The notes under the pieces were generated by a model. That model had not been told where the DNA came from, ran no database searches, and saw only the letters and a list, made by a program, of their open reading frames with translations. Made by a program: the position numbers and the translations under genes. From Liriodendron chinense (Eukaryota > Streptophyta > Magnoliopsida > Magnoliales > Magnoliaceae), in NCBI GenBank assembly GCA_003013855.2, contig PVNU02001555.1, positions 1 through 64,000 of the forward strand: 64,000 bases of DNA, given 5' to 3'. Each line of letters begins with the position of its first letter. Position 1 is the stretch's first letter. This document shows positions 23,107 through 33,914 of this stretch, in pieces.

Positions 23107-24370
23107 AGCCATGGCTAAAGTGGACTGACCAATCTTCATAGTGTATCTTTGTAATGCAGTCAAATTGTTGCAATTCATTAAACAACTCCAAACATGCCTT
23201 GGAATGATAGGCCTTCCGATCACCTTCGCGCCTTAAGCCAGACAATTCTTCATCAGAGGGGATATATTCATGATAATACCCGCCGCGTATGGGCAAGCCC
23301 GCCATCATCTTAAGATCCCAGAGGGTTATGCTCATCTCTCCTTGAGGAAGATGGAAAGAGTTGGTAATGGAACTCCAGTAATTTAAGAAGCCCCTGAGAA
23401 TCGTTGGATCTCGCGGAAAGAAGCCGACAGTCGCCTCGATGGCATAGTAGAGCCCGATCTCCCTCAGCACAGCCTCGTGCCGGATCAGAATCTCCTTCGC
23501 CCAGGGGATGTAGCTGTCACGATGACTCAGATGCCCTCGGGTACGGAAGCTCGAAGTCTCCCACATTGCGGACGTGCTCATAGGAAGGAATCTTTGATGC
23601 ACCGTCTCAAAGAAATGAGTCGAATAAGGTGCATGCGGATCACACGTAGGCATGAGGAAAGTCATCTCCTTAATCTCACCAACCTTCTGTTGTTTCCCGT
23701 TACTTCCCAGGGTGGCGGTGAGTAATCTCTCAGGAACTGAAGACCATCTCTCCACTCCATAGAATTGGCTAAGTCTACGAACATCAGATCGTTCGATGCT
23801 CGGAAAAGGTTTACACCTCATAAGAGACTTCTGGTGCAAGATGACTTCGCCATCGTAGGGGTTCGTGATGCAGATGCCACGCTCAGCAGTGATCTTGTTG
23901 CTCTCCCATCCAATCTTCATCCTTTCATATTTCAAGTCGAGGAGCTGTGTCAATCGCTGCGCTTGACTGAGCGCTCTGATTGGTTGTTTTCCTCATCCTC
24001 CTTTCTTCTTACCTTTCTGACCTATCAGATTTTCTTCTGCATTTTGAACAGGTATATCTTGAGGACCTGCCTCAATGGCACTCGCCACACCAGCAAGTTG
24101 GGCATACCAGTAGACCCACTCTTGTTCCGTTCCCCGCTTTGGAGGTTCAGGCGCTGTCTTGTTGACGAAGATGCGCACCAGCACTTCATGAGGAAGCTGC
24201 CCAATATGCTCCTAGAAATCCTTTATCTCGGGTTCAACCGTAGGAAAGAAGCGAGAGTTACGTCTTGGAGGAGGAGGGTTCGAAGGACCTTCGGCCGTTC
24301 TTTTCCGACCGCGCTTCATCGGCGTCGGACCAGAAGCATGCGACCTAGAGGTTTCACCAGAAGATCCCAT
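23107..24370 (-). pseudogene. Antisense PMD gene, N-terminal exons
   Basis: The likely start is the ATG at 24370 (MGSSGETSRSHASGPTPMKR), giving a basic Pro/Arg-rich head. One TAG (near 24220) and a frame break or small intron near 24000 precede a long open frame (23953-23107). That frame carries the PMD core: LRGFLNYWSSITNSFHLP, GEMSITLWDLKMMAGLP and GGYYHEY. It ends at a strong donor AA|GTAAGT at about 23106. The layout, several introns in an antisense gene inside a retrotransposon, is noted in the findings. Its own function is unknown. Confidence 0.75.
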
Positions 24371-24970
24371 TGTCGCTACTGCAATTCATTGCAACGCGTA
24401 AATAGAACAACATTAGAAAACAACTCGATACACATGGACAAATAGCCTAACGAAATCGTATCGCAAACACAAGCACAGCATGTAAAGCAAAAGCAACAAA
24501 GCATGAAAGCAACAAAATCAAGAGCAAAGCATATCAATCATCATACGCATTTCATAACAAAGCAACTGCCATCATACATGCACGTATACATGTGATTGAT
24601 GCACACACAAAATCACAGATTGAACCCACAATACATCCGTGCATTTAGTTTAAAGCAGCCTTGACAAGTCCAGGTGCTTATAAGTAGGTACTGGACAGAG
24701 TCAGGAAACAGTTTCAGCATCATACATACGCAACTGTTCGCGCACGGCAACCTTACAAGTAATCGGGACGCTATAGGCCCACTCTGGCAGACATACTCTG
24801 AACCTGCCTAAAATAGACAGTTGCAAGCTGTGACAGGCCAAAGTAGGCAACCAACTGCAGGCCCAAGGCACTGAGCTCCAATCGTGCTCAAATTTTAAGT
24901 GATCTAGCCTCAAACAGCACTGAATTTGACTGAGAAAAGGAGCCGGAAATGCCATTTCTTCATCGAGTGC
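24371..24970. other. 5' region of the antisense gene, non-coding
   Basis: No coding region seen. AAGCAACAAAGCA-like short repeats occur around 24470-24560. It would form the 5' leader or an intron of a transcript started from the minus-strand TATA at 25436. Confidence 0.4.
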
Positions 24971-24979
24971 AAAGCGGGC

Positions 24980-25350
24980 TCACATGCGCCCAAGGTAGAG
25001 CCCCAGGCGCATGTGGCCCCTCACATATGCCCAGTCCACAAAATGTGTGAGTGCAAGTTCATCACACAAGGCCGGAGGCGCATGTGTAGTCTAACATGCA
25101 CCCTGACTCAGAGGAAGAAAGAGAGCAAGTTTGAAATCCAAAGCTCCAAGCACATGTGGCATCTCACATGCGCCTATCTTCAAGTTTTCAGACAAATAAA
25201 AGTCCTGGGCAGTGCCCTGGGCGCATGCCTAGAACCACATGCGCTTGGGACATGCGCCCATTCCCATATGGCATCTCACATGCGCCTGAAGTTAAGTCCT
25301 TCGTTGGAAAATGGATGGCAGGCCACATGCGCCCACAAGGGGACCACATG
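24980..25350. repeat. CATGCGC motif cluster near the antisense promoter
   Basis: A dozen CATGCGC or GCGCATG copies (for example near 24984, 25010, 25078, 25155, 25221, 25236, 25251, 25278, 25323, 25343) form a second cluster in the internal region, with the same flanks (CCACATGCGCYTG) as in the LTR. Confidence 0.65.
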
Positions 25351-25435
25351 CGCCTGTACCTGAGGGTGAGCTCTCTCACCTTGGGAAAATTGGGTTTTCT
25401 GACTCAGAAAATTTTGGAATGACTTAGTGAGTCAA

Positions 25436-25444
25436 CTATTTATA
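25436..25444 (-). promoter_or_regulatory. Minus-strand TATA box (TATAAATAG)
   Basis: The complement of CTATTTATA is identical to the LTR TATA box at 5606-5614. It points toward the antisense PMD gene, whose ATG lies about 1.07 kb downstream, and is followed in that direction by the CATGCGC cluster. Confidence 0.5.
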
Positions 25445-25504
25445 CTTGAGCCTAAGGGACCGGTGCACTGCACTAGCGTGACGTAAGCATCCAGCGCAGC
25501 ACAC

Positions 25505-25515
25505 CGGGGGGCACT
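25505..25515 (+). promoter_or_regulatory. Putative polypurine tract before the 3' LTR
   Basis: A run of six G (CCGGGGGGCACT) lies four bases before the 3' LTR start, the expected place for second-strand priming. It is short and not pure purine. Confidence 0.4.
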
Positions 25516-25982
25516 TGTTGGAGCTCAAATTTGCACCCATTGTAAAACAACATCCCGTGGTCTATTGACAATAATTTGGATCAGTTTTGAGGTCGGAAAA
25601 GCCCTGCAAACGCCAGCACAACCTTAATCGCTTGGTAGCGACCAAAATTCGTAAACAGCATTTTGGAGCGGAACTGGACATGTGCTTCGCCTCCAAATGA
25701 TCCAAAATGTCCTAAAACCCCTAGCCTACAAGTTTCAAAGTCATCCGGTGCATATTAAAGGCTCGTGACCAGTATCACAGCCTGAAATGTAAAAGATCTC
25801 AGAATCTCTGGAATAAAATTCGTCTTGCGATATCTCTCTCTTGTGTACACTTTGTGATTGCTTATGATTGTCTATGAATGTCTCTATAGTCAGAATTCCC
25901 CCCAAAATAAAGGAAACACAGGAAAGAAAAAAAAGGACTGCTGACGAGCAGTTCTGATCCTCTTTTTTTCTAAGTTCTAACA
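25516..25982 (+). repeat. 3' LTR of the Tat element, internally deleted
   Basis: The first 242 bases match the start of the 5' LTR and the last 225 bases match its end. The middle 3.4 kb, including TATA box, motif cluster and tandem repeats, is absent. The join (CCGGTGCATAT then TAAAGGCTCG near 25757) falls in a short AT-rich match, as expected for deletion by end joining. Confidence 0.88.
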
Positions 25983-26567
25983 TTCCACATATGCTTTTGT
26001 AAGCGAAGGTGATGATGAAGGCACATTTCCTCTTGTTGGCAAAGATGACATTGATATCACATGTACTTTTGCAGGCGATGATGATACCATATATTCACTT
26101 TTCAGGCTAAGGTCAGCTACCCAATTAACGCCATGTTCTTCACACAGATTTGTCATCAGAAGGGCATCATGTTAAATGTCGACATTATGTTCAACGCCAC
26201 TACACCCAATAGGGTCTTCGTGAATGGTCTCATTAATGCGCTGCACTGTCTCTATTATTAAAGGCATGTATATATTTGGATGCTCCAATTGTGCTGCCAA
26301 GAACACTCGCACATCTTCATCGTCTTCAATTTCAGATGGAGGGATTGATTGGTTTGAGCAAGGGTATATTACTTTCATATTAATATCATGATCATTCGGT
26401 GTAGTCTTAATGATCCTGTAGATTTTCGATAGAAGATCATCATATGTAGTGTTGACACTCAAAGCAAAACTTTTCGATTTTCCACCCTTATACGTGTATG
26501 AATTGTTTTGACATATTAAGCCCCCACCATAAGAGCATACGATGATTCTAGCAGCCATTATCTGCAA
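25983..26567 (-). pseudogene. MULE transposase N-terminus (PB1-like domain)
   Basis: From about 26567 the minus strand encodes MAARIIVCSYGGGL, a 100-residue PB1-like fold (MKVIYPCSNQSIPPSEIED, DEDVRVFLAAQ). Such domains precede the MuDR domain in many plant MULE transposases. A stop at 26172 interrupts it. The same frame then carries SSSPS-type repeats up to the Tat insertion point, where they continue at 4681. Confidence 0.75.
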
Positions 26568-26724
26568 AGAAACACAATGAAATTAGTTCTCTTTCAAATT
26601 TCAAATAATACTCTTTTAAAATTAAAAGAGTACAATAATTTTGTTACAGTTTCAATGATTACTCGTTCATCTTTTAAAACTAAAAGAATATGTTGTAAAA
26701 TTTAAATAGCACACCTTTAAAATA

Positions 26725-27340
26725 AAATTTAAAGAGTGTAAAATTCAAAGAGCACGGCAATTCAAAGTGCACAGTGTAAAATTCAAAGAGCAAGAGCACA
26801 GCAATTCAAAGAGCAAAGCAATTCAAAGTATCTCGTGTAAAATTCAAAGAGCACACCAATTCAAAGTGCATAGTGTAAAATTCAAAGAGCGCAACAATTG
26901 AAAGAGCAGAGCAATTCAAAGTGTCTCGTATAAAATTCAAAGAGCACACCAATTCAAAGTGCATGGTGTAAAATTCAAAGAGCGCAGCAATTGAAAGAGC
27001 AGAGCAATTCAAAATGTCTCGTGTAAAATTCAAAGAGCACACCAATTCAAAGTGCAAAGTGTAAAATTCAAAGTGCAAAGTGTATAATTCAAAGAGCACA
27101 GTATATAATTCAAAAGGCACATCAATTCAAATAGCAGCGTAAAATTCGAAGAGCAGGCTGTAAAATTCGAAGACCACACTGTAAAATTTAAAGAGAGCAC
27201 AATCTAAAATTCAAAGAGCACAGCAATTCAAAGAGCACAATAATTCAAAGAGCACAGCTATCACGAATCTTCGAATGTCCTAACATTTCCACTATGCTCT
27301 TTGAAATATCAATATGCTCGTTGAAATTCGACGAGATTGA
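26725..27340. repeat. Right subterminal array of the MULE (AATTCAAAGAGCAC units)
   Basis: Some twenty units of AATTCAAAGAGCACA, with AATTCAAAGTGCATAGTGT variants, run in tandem. The array ends with CTCGTTGAAATTCGACGAG (27317-27335), the same hairpin core as the left array. A reading frame across it gives only a repeating FELYTLHFEL-type peptide. Confidence 0.7.
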
Positions 27341-27840
27341 TTATTGCAAAAGCACATTGCGATAAAATAAAGATCCTACTTGAATATTAAAAAAAATAAC
27401 GCATTTGTAGAGAAAAAAATTTCACATTCTTCGTTCTTACCAGGTCCACACCACAACCTCGTTTCCAATGAAACACGAATTAAAGAAATAGAATAATAAT
27501 GCTCTGAAGTGAAAACCGATCTCAAAACTAAAGAGATAATGCTTTTTTGCTATAAATGAGAGAAGAAAATGAGTTTTGAATATAGAAGAGGAGAAAAACG
27601 AGGAGAAAATAGCTTTTCTTTGGAGAAGGAATAAATCCTAAGAACAGGGGTATTTCGGTTCGAAAATGGTCCATCCGTACAAGTGAAGTTTGCTTTTGGA
27701 AAGAAAAGTATTGGAGGTTTAGCTGGGAATAATGATCAAAAGAGAGGTTTACAGTTGAAAATTTCTCTTACAAATTTGAATACATAATTCTTACTCCTCA
27801 TATCTAATGAAAACAGTGTCGTTAAACCTAAAATTTTGAA
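27341..27840. other. Probable right end of the MULE, non-coding
   Basis: AT-rich, with AGAGGAGAAAAACGAGGAG purine-rich stretches and a GGGGTATTTCGGTTCG segment at about 27650 of the kind often found near plant MULE ends. No matching inverted copy was found on the left. Confidence 0.35.
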
Positions 27841-28920
27841 ACACTAAAGAAACTGATCACCCTTCATAGATTTGGTGTAGCCTAAATTCAGGCCACCATG
27901 ATGTCTATTTCATCCAACCTCTTCTCATAAAAATTAGCCTGATCCCAAACTCAGGTGGGCCGCACCACATAACCCTCCAGGTTTTAGGCAAAATTTACCC
28001 ATTTGAATACTCTATTGGGTGGATCAGTGAACACAAGGGTTTTTGCTCCGATCCAATATAGATCCAACATTGTAGGCCCCAGTCAGGCCAAGAGTCGCCA
28101 GCATTTCTGAAATGGAGGTGAATCCTTGACGTAGGATGCCCTAATTATGATGCATGCTCATGAACTCATATAATCCAGTGAAAATAAAAGAGAATAATAA
28201 TATAAAATCTAGCATCAATCATTATGAACTAAGAAAATCACAAGGAAACATGCAATGGAGCGGGCCATTCATCACATCCACGAAGTATGAGATTCAATTA
28301 TTGTTGTGGTTGGATACGGCGAGGGATGGAACCTCCCGATCTTTCATGGTCTTAATCCAAATACCCAATGTGAATCACTAGTCCGAGGGATCGAGGGATT
28401 TCTCGAATTAGGGATTTTGGAATTTGAGAAATAGGGATTTTGGATCAAATCTCAAATCTACGATCTAGAAGCTATGAGAGAATAGAAATAGAGAAAGAGT
28501 AAATAAAAAGTTTACCTTAGAAGAAGTTGGAGGGGCACAAGAAGAAAAGAGAAGAATGAGGTCAAGGAAGAAGAAGAAGCACCATGAGAGAGGGAGAGAG
28601 GAAGGAGGCAACCAAAGTTTGCTCTTTTTCATTAATCAATAACTAATCTCATTTTTAGGGCTAACCCTCTTAAATAACCAATAAAAAAATATGAAAATAC
28701 TAAAATACCCTTAAAAATTAAGCAAAAACGGAACTTAAAACAAATTGTACAAAAGTTTGGGCGCTCGGGCGCCCGAAGATGTCCAAAAAGTCTAAAAACA
28801 TCCTACACATGTGTCCTTCTAATGTGTGGTCTTCAATGTGTCAAATCACGTGTATAGGGTCTTCAATACTCCTCAATAGTCGCCTAGCCACAAGGAAGAT
28901 GCTTGTGGTGGGCACTTTCT
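27841..28920. other. GGGCC-type repeat fragment and probable 3' LTR of the chromovirus
   Basis: 27850-28110 is a diverged copy of the GTGGGGCCCAC repeat family. 28130-28900 is non-coding and lies directly 3' of the chromovirus coding strand, so it may hold its 3' LTR in minus orientation. I could not find the paired LTR to define it. GGGCGCTCGGGCGCCCG near 28760 is a notable GC-rich palindrome. Confidence 0.4.
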
Positions 28921-30690
28921 TCATTGGTAGACCTTAAAAGGTCTTGTGTCCTCATCAACTCCCCTCGGGTGAGAAAAACTCAACTCCAACGAGTTAAACC
29001 TCTTGTGATGCTCTTGCAAGTCTGGATCAATGCTCTGCAACTCTTCTTCAGTCAACCATGTAGATTCTGATGGTGGTTTGTTCTTCCATTTGATAAGGTA
29101 TCTTTGGAAACCTCCATCTCTCATAGAAATGATCTCTTCATCCATGATTTCATCTATCTCTTCTTTGCGAATAATAGGTGGAGGAACGGGTGGAGTAAGT
29201 TGTGAAGAAAACTCAAAGAAAGGCCATGAAAGGGACGAGGGGTCAATGGTAGGATTAGGGGAACGGACTAGATCCTCCACATTAAACGTTGGATTAATGC
29301 CCATTTCAGGTAGAAGGTCGATCCGGTATGCGTTGGACCCAATTTTCTGCAATATCTTGAATGGTCTAGCACTACGCGCTTGTAATTTCTTAGCCGAAAC
29401 CTGTGAAAGCCGCTCTAGGCTTATCCTCACCATTACATAGTCTCCTTCCTGAAAGTCTTGTAATCTATGATGAAACTCAGCTGAATATTTATAACTATTA
29501 TTGCTCTTATTAATCCGCTGTCTAATATGTGTATGCAATTCATGAATGTATCGTGCAAATGCATCGGCCGACTCCGAAGATCTTTCGGTGACAGACATGG
29601 GTAAGAGATCTATGGGCATTCTAGGTTTGTAACCACTAACAATTTCAAATGGACTCATCCCTGTCATTCTATTAACTGGCCCATTATAAGCAAATTCAGC
29701 GATTGGTAGAATTAAGCCTCAGGTTTCAATATGTTCACCCACTAGACAACGTAGAAGATTTCCAAGACTTCGATTTACCACCTCAATTTGTCTATCTGTT
29801 TAAGGGTGGTATGCAGTAGAAAATTGTAAACGAGTACCCATCATGTGCCATAGTGTCTTCCAAAAATAGTTAGTAAATCTAACATTATGGTCAGACACTA
29901 TGGTCTTAGGAAAACCATGGAGACGCACAACATCATCAAAAAAGACACGAGCAATATGAGACGCATCCAACGTTTTCGAACATGGGAGAAAATGCGTCAT
30001 TTTAGAAAAACGATCCACAACAACAAAGATGGAATAGTGCTTTTTAATCGTCTTAGGAAGTCCCAGCACGAAATCCATACTAATGTCATGCCACGGAGCA
30101 TGTGGCACTGGCAATGGCGTATATAGCCCGGTATTTTGCTTTCGTTGCTTTGCCAGCTGATACATACGACGCTGCCCTAAAACTTTGGCTACGTCTCGCT
30201 TGAAACTTGGCCAATAAAAACGATCCTTTACGAGGACAATGGTCTTATCTCGACCAAAGTGGCCAGCTATCCCCCTTAAATGAAGCTCCTAGACGAGGAA
30301 TTCACGAAGAGACATACGGGGAATACAAAGTCGGTCCCTTTTAAAAAGGAAGTCATCTTTAAAGATATAATCACCCATACTATGTTGATCACTAGAGAGC
30401 GACGTGTAAGTACGCTCAAAATCAGGACATGTGGGGTATTCATCTTTTAATTGCTCAAATCTGACTACCTCTACGCTCAAGGAATTGAGCAACATCACTC
30501 TTCTACTAAGGGCATCCGCTGGTTTGTTTTTGACCCCGGCCTTATGTTTTAGGACGAACGAATATTCCTGAAGAGACATTACCCACTTATCATGCATTGG
30601 GTTGAGTTTCTTTTGAGAATGTAAATATCTCAAGGCCTCATGATCAGAAAACAAGACGACTTCTTGCGGTAGGAGATAGTGACGCCTAGT
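28921..30690 (-). pseudogene. Chromovirus (Ty3/gypsy) pol fragment: RNase H end, integrase, chromodomain
   Basis: One minus-strand frame (three stops, near 30288, 29802 and 29719) encodes the end of RNase H (LFSDHEALRYLHSQKKLNPM, HKAGVKNKPADALSRR), then integrase. The core residues D (SMDFVLGLPK), D (IVSDHNVRF) and E (QIEVVNRSL) remain. The zinc finger is broken: where relatives have CxxC this copy reads RRMYQLAKQ. The C-terminus has GDYVMVR and a chromodomain (FQRYLIKWKNKPPSESTWL), which in chromoviruses guides insertion to chromatin. RT, protease and gag are missing, since the sequence changes abruptly at 30687. Confidence 0.88.
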
Positions 30691-30929
30691 GTTCGCATTG
30701 TCAGTATCGCTACAAGTTTCGCTGGCTGGAGATAAAGATATAATATTTTTATCGCCAATAATATCGCCGATAATTGGAAATTCAGAGAAAAAGGGGGAAA
30801 CATGAGGAAAACGATGGAATTTTTTAGCAAAACTCCAGGAAATGCCTAAATACACATATTTGCATATTTAGGAATAAAAAATTTACAAAAATAATGTATT
30901 ATATAATAAGTTTTCATTTAATGGGGCCC

Positions 30930-32480
30930 AAAAAGCATGCACTGCCATAAGAAATCATCTCGATAATGACCAAAATTATTTTTCAAGATGGATGGACAGC
31001 GTGGATAAAAAACATACATCACGGTGGACCCCACGAATCCACTTATAGGACAGTACGTCTCCACCTAGGTCCCGGTGGGGGTAATATCTAATCAGAGTCC
31101 CTTTGCACACACTAGTAGGTAAGGTGGGGCCCACTGTCATCCCTTTGCATGCACCAGTAGATAAGGTGGGGCCCACTGTCATCCTTGTGAGAATGAACAG
31201 CTTGGATGACTAATAAACATCACTGTGGGCCCTAGGAAGGTTTCAACAGTAGGAAACATTATCTCCACGACATTTTGTGGTGTGGTCCACTTGAGCTTTG
31301 GATCTGCCTCATTTTTTGTCTCATGGCCTAAAATGATCTCGCCAAATGGATGGATTGTGTGGATAAGACACACACCATGGTGGGGTCCACAGAACTTGGT
31401 GACGTCCACATGCCACCGAGGTTGGCACACCACGCAATCCGCTTTCGCCCGATTAATTGTTACCCACGTTACTGGGTGTTACTCTAAGTCTCTAACTATG
31501 TGGGGCCCACGTTGATGTATTTATTGTATATCCACTCCGTCAATCTATTTTTTAATCTCATTTAAGGACATGATCCAAAACTTTAAGAAGATCCAAATTT
31601 CAGGTGGACCATACTGCCAGAAACAATGATAAATGGCCATTAAAAATTCTTTTAGGGCCCTAAACGTTTTGGATCAATTTGATCTTTGTATTTTTACTTC
31701 ATCCAGCTCCTTTTGACGTTATCCACAGGTTGGATGGAAAATAAACATCATGAAAACCTTACGATGGGCCCTTTGGAATTTTTAATGATGAGGTACTCAA
31801 TCACCAATGTTTCCTATAGTGCGGTCCACCAGAGATTTGGCTCTGCTTAATTTTTAGGGACCCATAGTAAAATGGTCCAGAGAAACGTATGGACGGCGTG
31901 GATATACAAAAAATCATCAAGGTGGGTCCTGCGGTAAGGGTAACACCCACACACCTAAACCGCTGTAAGTGGATTGCATACTGAGTAACTCCGAACGCTA
32001 GCGTGCGGAGTAAACTCTGTGGGGCCCACAGTGATTTATTTATTTTATCCACTCCGTCCATCCATCTTAACAAAAAAGTTTAGGTATGGTGCTAAAAAAT
32101 GAAGCATATCAATATCTAAAGTGGACCACACCACAAGAAAAGTGTGAACTGAATGTCTACCATTGAAAAATTCTTGAAGGACACATAAGTTTTGGATCAA
32201 GCTGATATTTGTGTTTTCCCTTCATCCATATCCATGTGATCTTATGAACAAGTTGGATGACAAATAAACATCATTGTAGGGCCTGGGAAGGTTTCAACGA
32301 TGGAAATCATTATTCCCACTGTTTCCCGTGGCATGGTCCACTTGAGATTTGGATATGCTTAAACTTTGGGCTCAACCACTAAAATGAGGTGGAAAAACAT
32401 ATGGACGGAATAGATAAAGCACATACATTCTAGGTGGGCCCAACTAAGTTGACTCCGCACGTCACTCCGCATGCAATCCG
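30930..32480. repeat. Nest of GTGGGGCCCAC-family repeats
   Basis: Several diverged copies, in both orientations, share the phrases GTGGGGCCCAC, ATGTATTTATTGTATCCAC, CCATCCATTTT, GGATCTGCCTCATTTTT and AAGTGGACCACACC. Copies abut near 31200, 31500 and 32040. This is a high-copy non-coding family scattered over the whole right half of the window. Confidence 0.75.
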
Positions 32481-32499
32481 ATTCCTAATCCGCTCCCCC

Positions 32500-32800
32500 T
32501 TAAAAGGGCTACAAGAAGCCATTTCGAAAACCGGAAGGGTTCCCGAAGGGAAACCTTAAAATCCGCCCAAAATCCCTGAGATTTCGCAGATTCTTCTCCT
32601 AAATCTTCCAGTTGTTTGAGATTTATGACTTATTGGAAGGAAAAAAAAAAAAGAATTTGGAGATTTTTTCATAGACGATGTAAGAACGGCGCTTCTACAG
32701 AGGTACCGAAATCTACTCACTTAAAAGTTTCCCTCTTTTTTCTTTGATTTTTTGGGGATTTAGGTAGTCCCCTGATATTATCGACGAATTACGGCTAGAA
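32500..32800. other. Leader-like stretch with no frame
   Basis: This stretch, with GGAAGGGTTCCCGAAGGGAAACC and TTCGCAGATTCTTCTCC, looks like a 5' untranslated leader of some element, but no reading frame follows. Nothing more can be said. Confidence 0.25.
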
Positions 32801-32809
32801 AATGATAAA

Positions 32810-33520
32810 ATTAAAAAATACTTAATTATGAAATTTTTTTGATTTTTTTTTTTTTTTTTGTAACAGTTGTAAATCCACTTGTAAGTCAGAATAATAATTA
32901 TTATGTTAGTAATTATATATCACATATACTCCAATTTCATGATTCAAGTGTATGTGGCCCGATTTGGGGGAAATTGGGGAAATTTCAAAATTTCTTAATT
33001 CCTCCCAAATTATTTACAAAGTTGGATTAAAAACATCATTTAAAGAATGTAGGAGTGCTGATCTATTGATTGGCAACATTTTTTCCCAAAATCGAAAATA
33101 TTTAATTAATTTTTTAATTACTAATTAATTAAAAAATAATTAATTATGAATTTTTTTCAAAAATTTCTTTTGGAATAGTTGTTAATCCACTTATAAGTCA
33201 AATTAAAAATTATTATGTAAATACTAATAAATCTCACAAACTCCAATTTCATGATTCGAGTGTATGTGGTCCAATTTGGGGGAACTTCGAAAATTTTCAA
33301 TTCCTCCCAAATTGAGAGTAATGATGGATCCAAATCAACATTGTAAGGGCGTAGGGGGGCTGATGTATCAATTTGCGTCATTTCCCCCCCAAAAACAACA
33401 ATAATTAATTACTTTTTTAATAATTATATTTAATAATTAATTTTTTTTTAATTTTATTTGTTAGATTATTGTAAATCCATTCCTAAGCGTGGTTGTTTTG
33501 TAACATTTGTATATGTTATG
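32810..33520. repeat. Tandem repeat, about 300-base period
   Basis: Two units (from about 32825 and 33125) share TTAATCCACTTRTAAGTC, CTCCAATTTCATGATTC, GTGTATGTGG and AATTCCTCCCAAATT. A third, cut short, begins near 33460. Unit ends are rich in TTAATTAATTTTT. Confidence 0.75.
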
Positions 33521-33914
33521 GAATCAATTTGTACAATGGTTGCATCAGTTCAGTTAGATAGCGCATAGCTTAGGATCATCTTACAAAGGAACTCCTTTAT
33601 GTGGTCTTTTTTTTTAACATATTATGATTTAAATGTGTGTATTGGGGTCCATTTTAACAATCCCTGAAGTTTCATTGAAAAATTCAATCAATTTTCCAAT
33701 GTTTCCCCATGTTTCCCAAAAAGTGCGATACATTCTGCGATACAACCGATATTTCCCACCGATACGCAATATGTATCTGTATCCCAAGGGTGCGAAACGT
33801 AACGCAATACCGATACTGCGAACACTGGCTGGGAGCATTAAACCATGCCACCTGAACCCACTGTTTTGTTTTAAGATGCAAAAGGTATTGAAAAATCATT
33901 TTACATGTATACAG

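Larger units (their letters stand above)
4682..25982 (+). mobile_element. Ty3/gypsy retrotransposon, Tat lineage, inactive, with antisense PMD gene
   Basis: The element starts TGTTGG (4682) and ends TTCTAACA (25982). It is flanked by CTCCA (4677-4681) and TTCCA (25983-25987), a 5-bp target duplication with one mismatch. Order: 5' LTR 4682-8583, primer-binding site, gag, protease, RT, RNase H, a second archaeal-type RNase H, integrase (to 15929), then 9.6 kb with an antisense gene, a purine tract and the 3' LTR 25516-25982. Two RNase H domains, the second before integrase, mark the Tat group of Ty3/gypsy elements. At least thirteen in-frame stops, frameshifts and a truncated 3' LTR make it non-autonomous. 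Confidence 0.9.
2127..27340 (-). mobile_element. Mutator-like element (MULE) split by a Ty3/gypsy insertion
   Basis: The transposase is read on the minus strand. Its N-terminal part lies at 25983-26567 and the remainder at 2755-4681. The reading frame is continuous across the two edges of the 21.3 kb Tat element at 4682-25982. Related subterminal arrays flank both sides. Without the insertion the element would be roughly 4 kb, a normal size for a MULE. I could not define the terminal inverted repeats or the expected 9-bp target duplication, so the outer limits are approximate. Internal stops and frameshifts show it is inactive. Confidence 0.7.
30687..33827. mobile_element. 3.1 kb interval bounded by inverted repeats
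   Basis: About 200 bases from 30687 (AGTGTTCGCATTGTCAGTAT) are an inverted, diverged copy of those ending at 33827 (read back: AGTGTTCGCAGTATCGGTAT). Matches extend through the AAACATGRGGAAAAC and AATTTTT segments. Between them are nested GTGGGGCCCAC repeats (30930-32480) and AT-rich tandem repeats (32810-33520). CAGTG-type ends recall hAT elements but the inverted repeats are long. Flanking 8- or 9-base duplications were not found, so it could be one old element or two copies in opposite orientation. Confidence 0.5.

Noticed and set aside
26806..27120. Open frame giving an FELYTLHFEL-type repeating peptide on the minus strand
   Set aside because: It is the translation of the short tandem repeat at the MULE right end; no start context, no family.
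30289..30855. Chromovirus frame extended to 30855
   Set aside because: The part before 30690 belongs to the inverted-repeat interval and has no RNase H similarity; the frame crosses the junction by chance.
32500..32800. Possible promoter and first exon of a host gene
   Set aside because: Leader-like composition but no frame, TATA or splice partner follows.
33633..33914. Open frame running into annexin A exon 3 from upstream
   Set aside because: It crosses the inverted repeat and the acceptor at 33913-33914; annexin similarity starts only at 33915.
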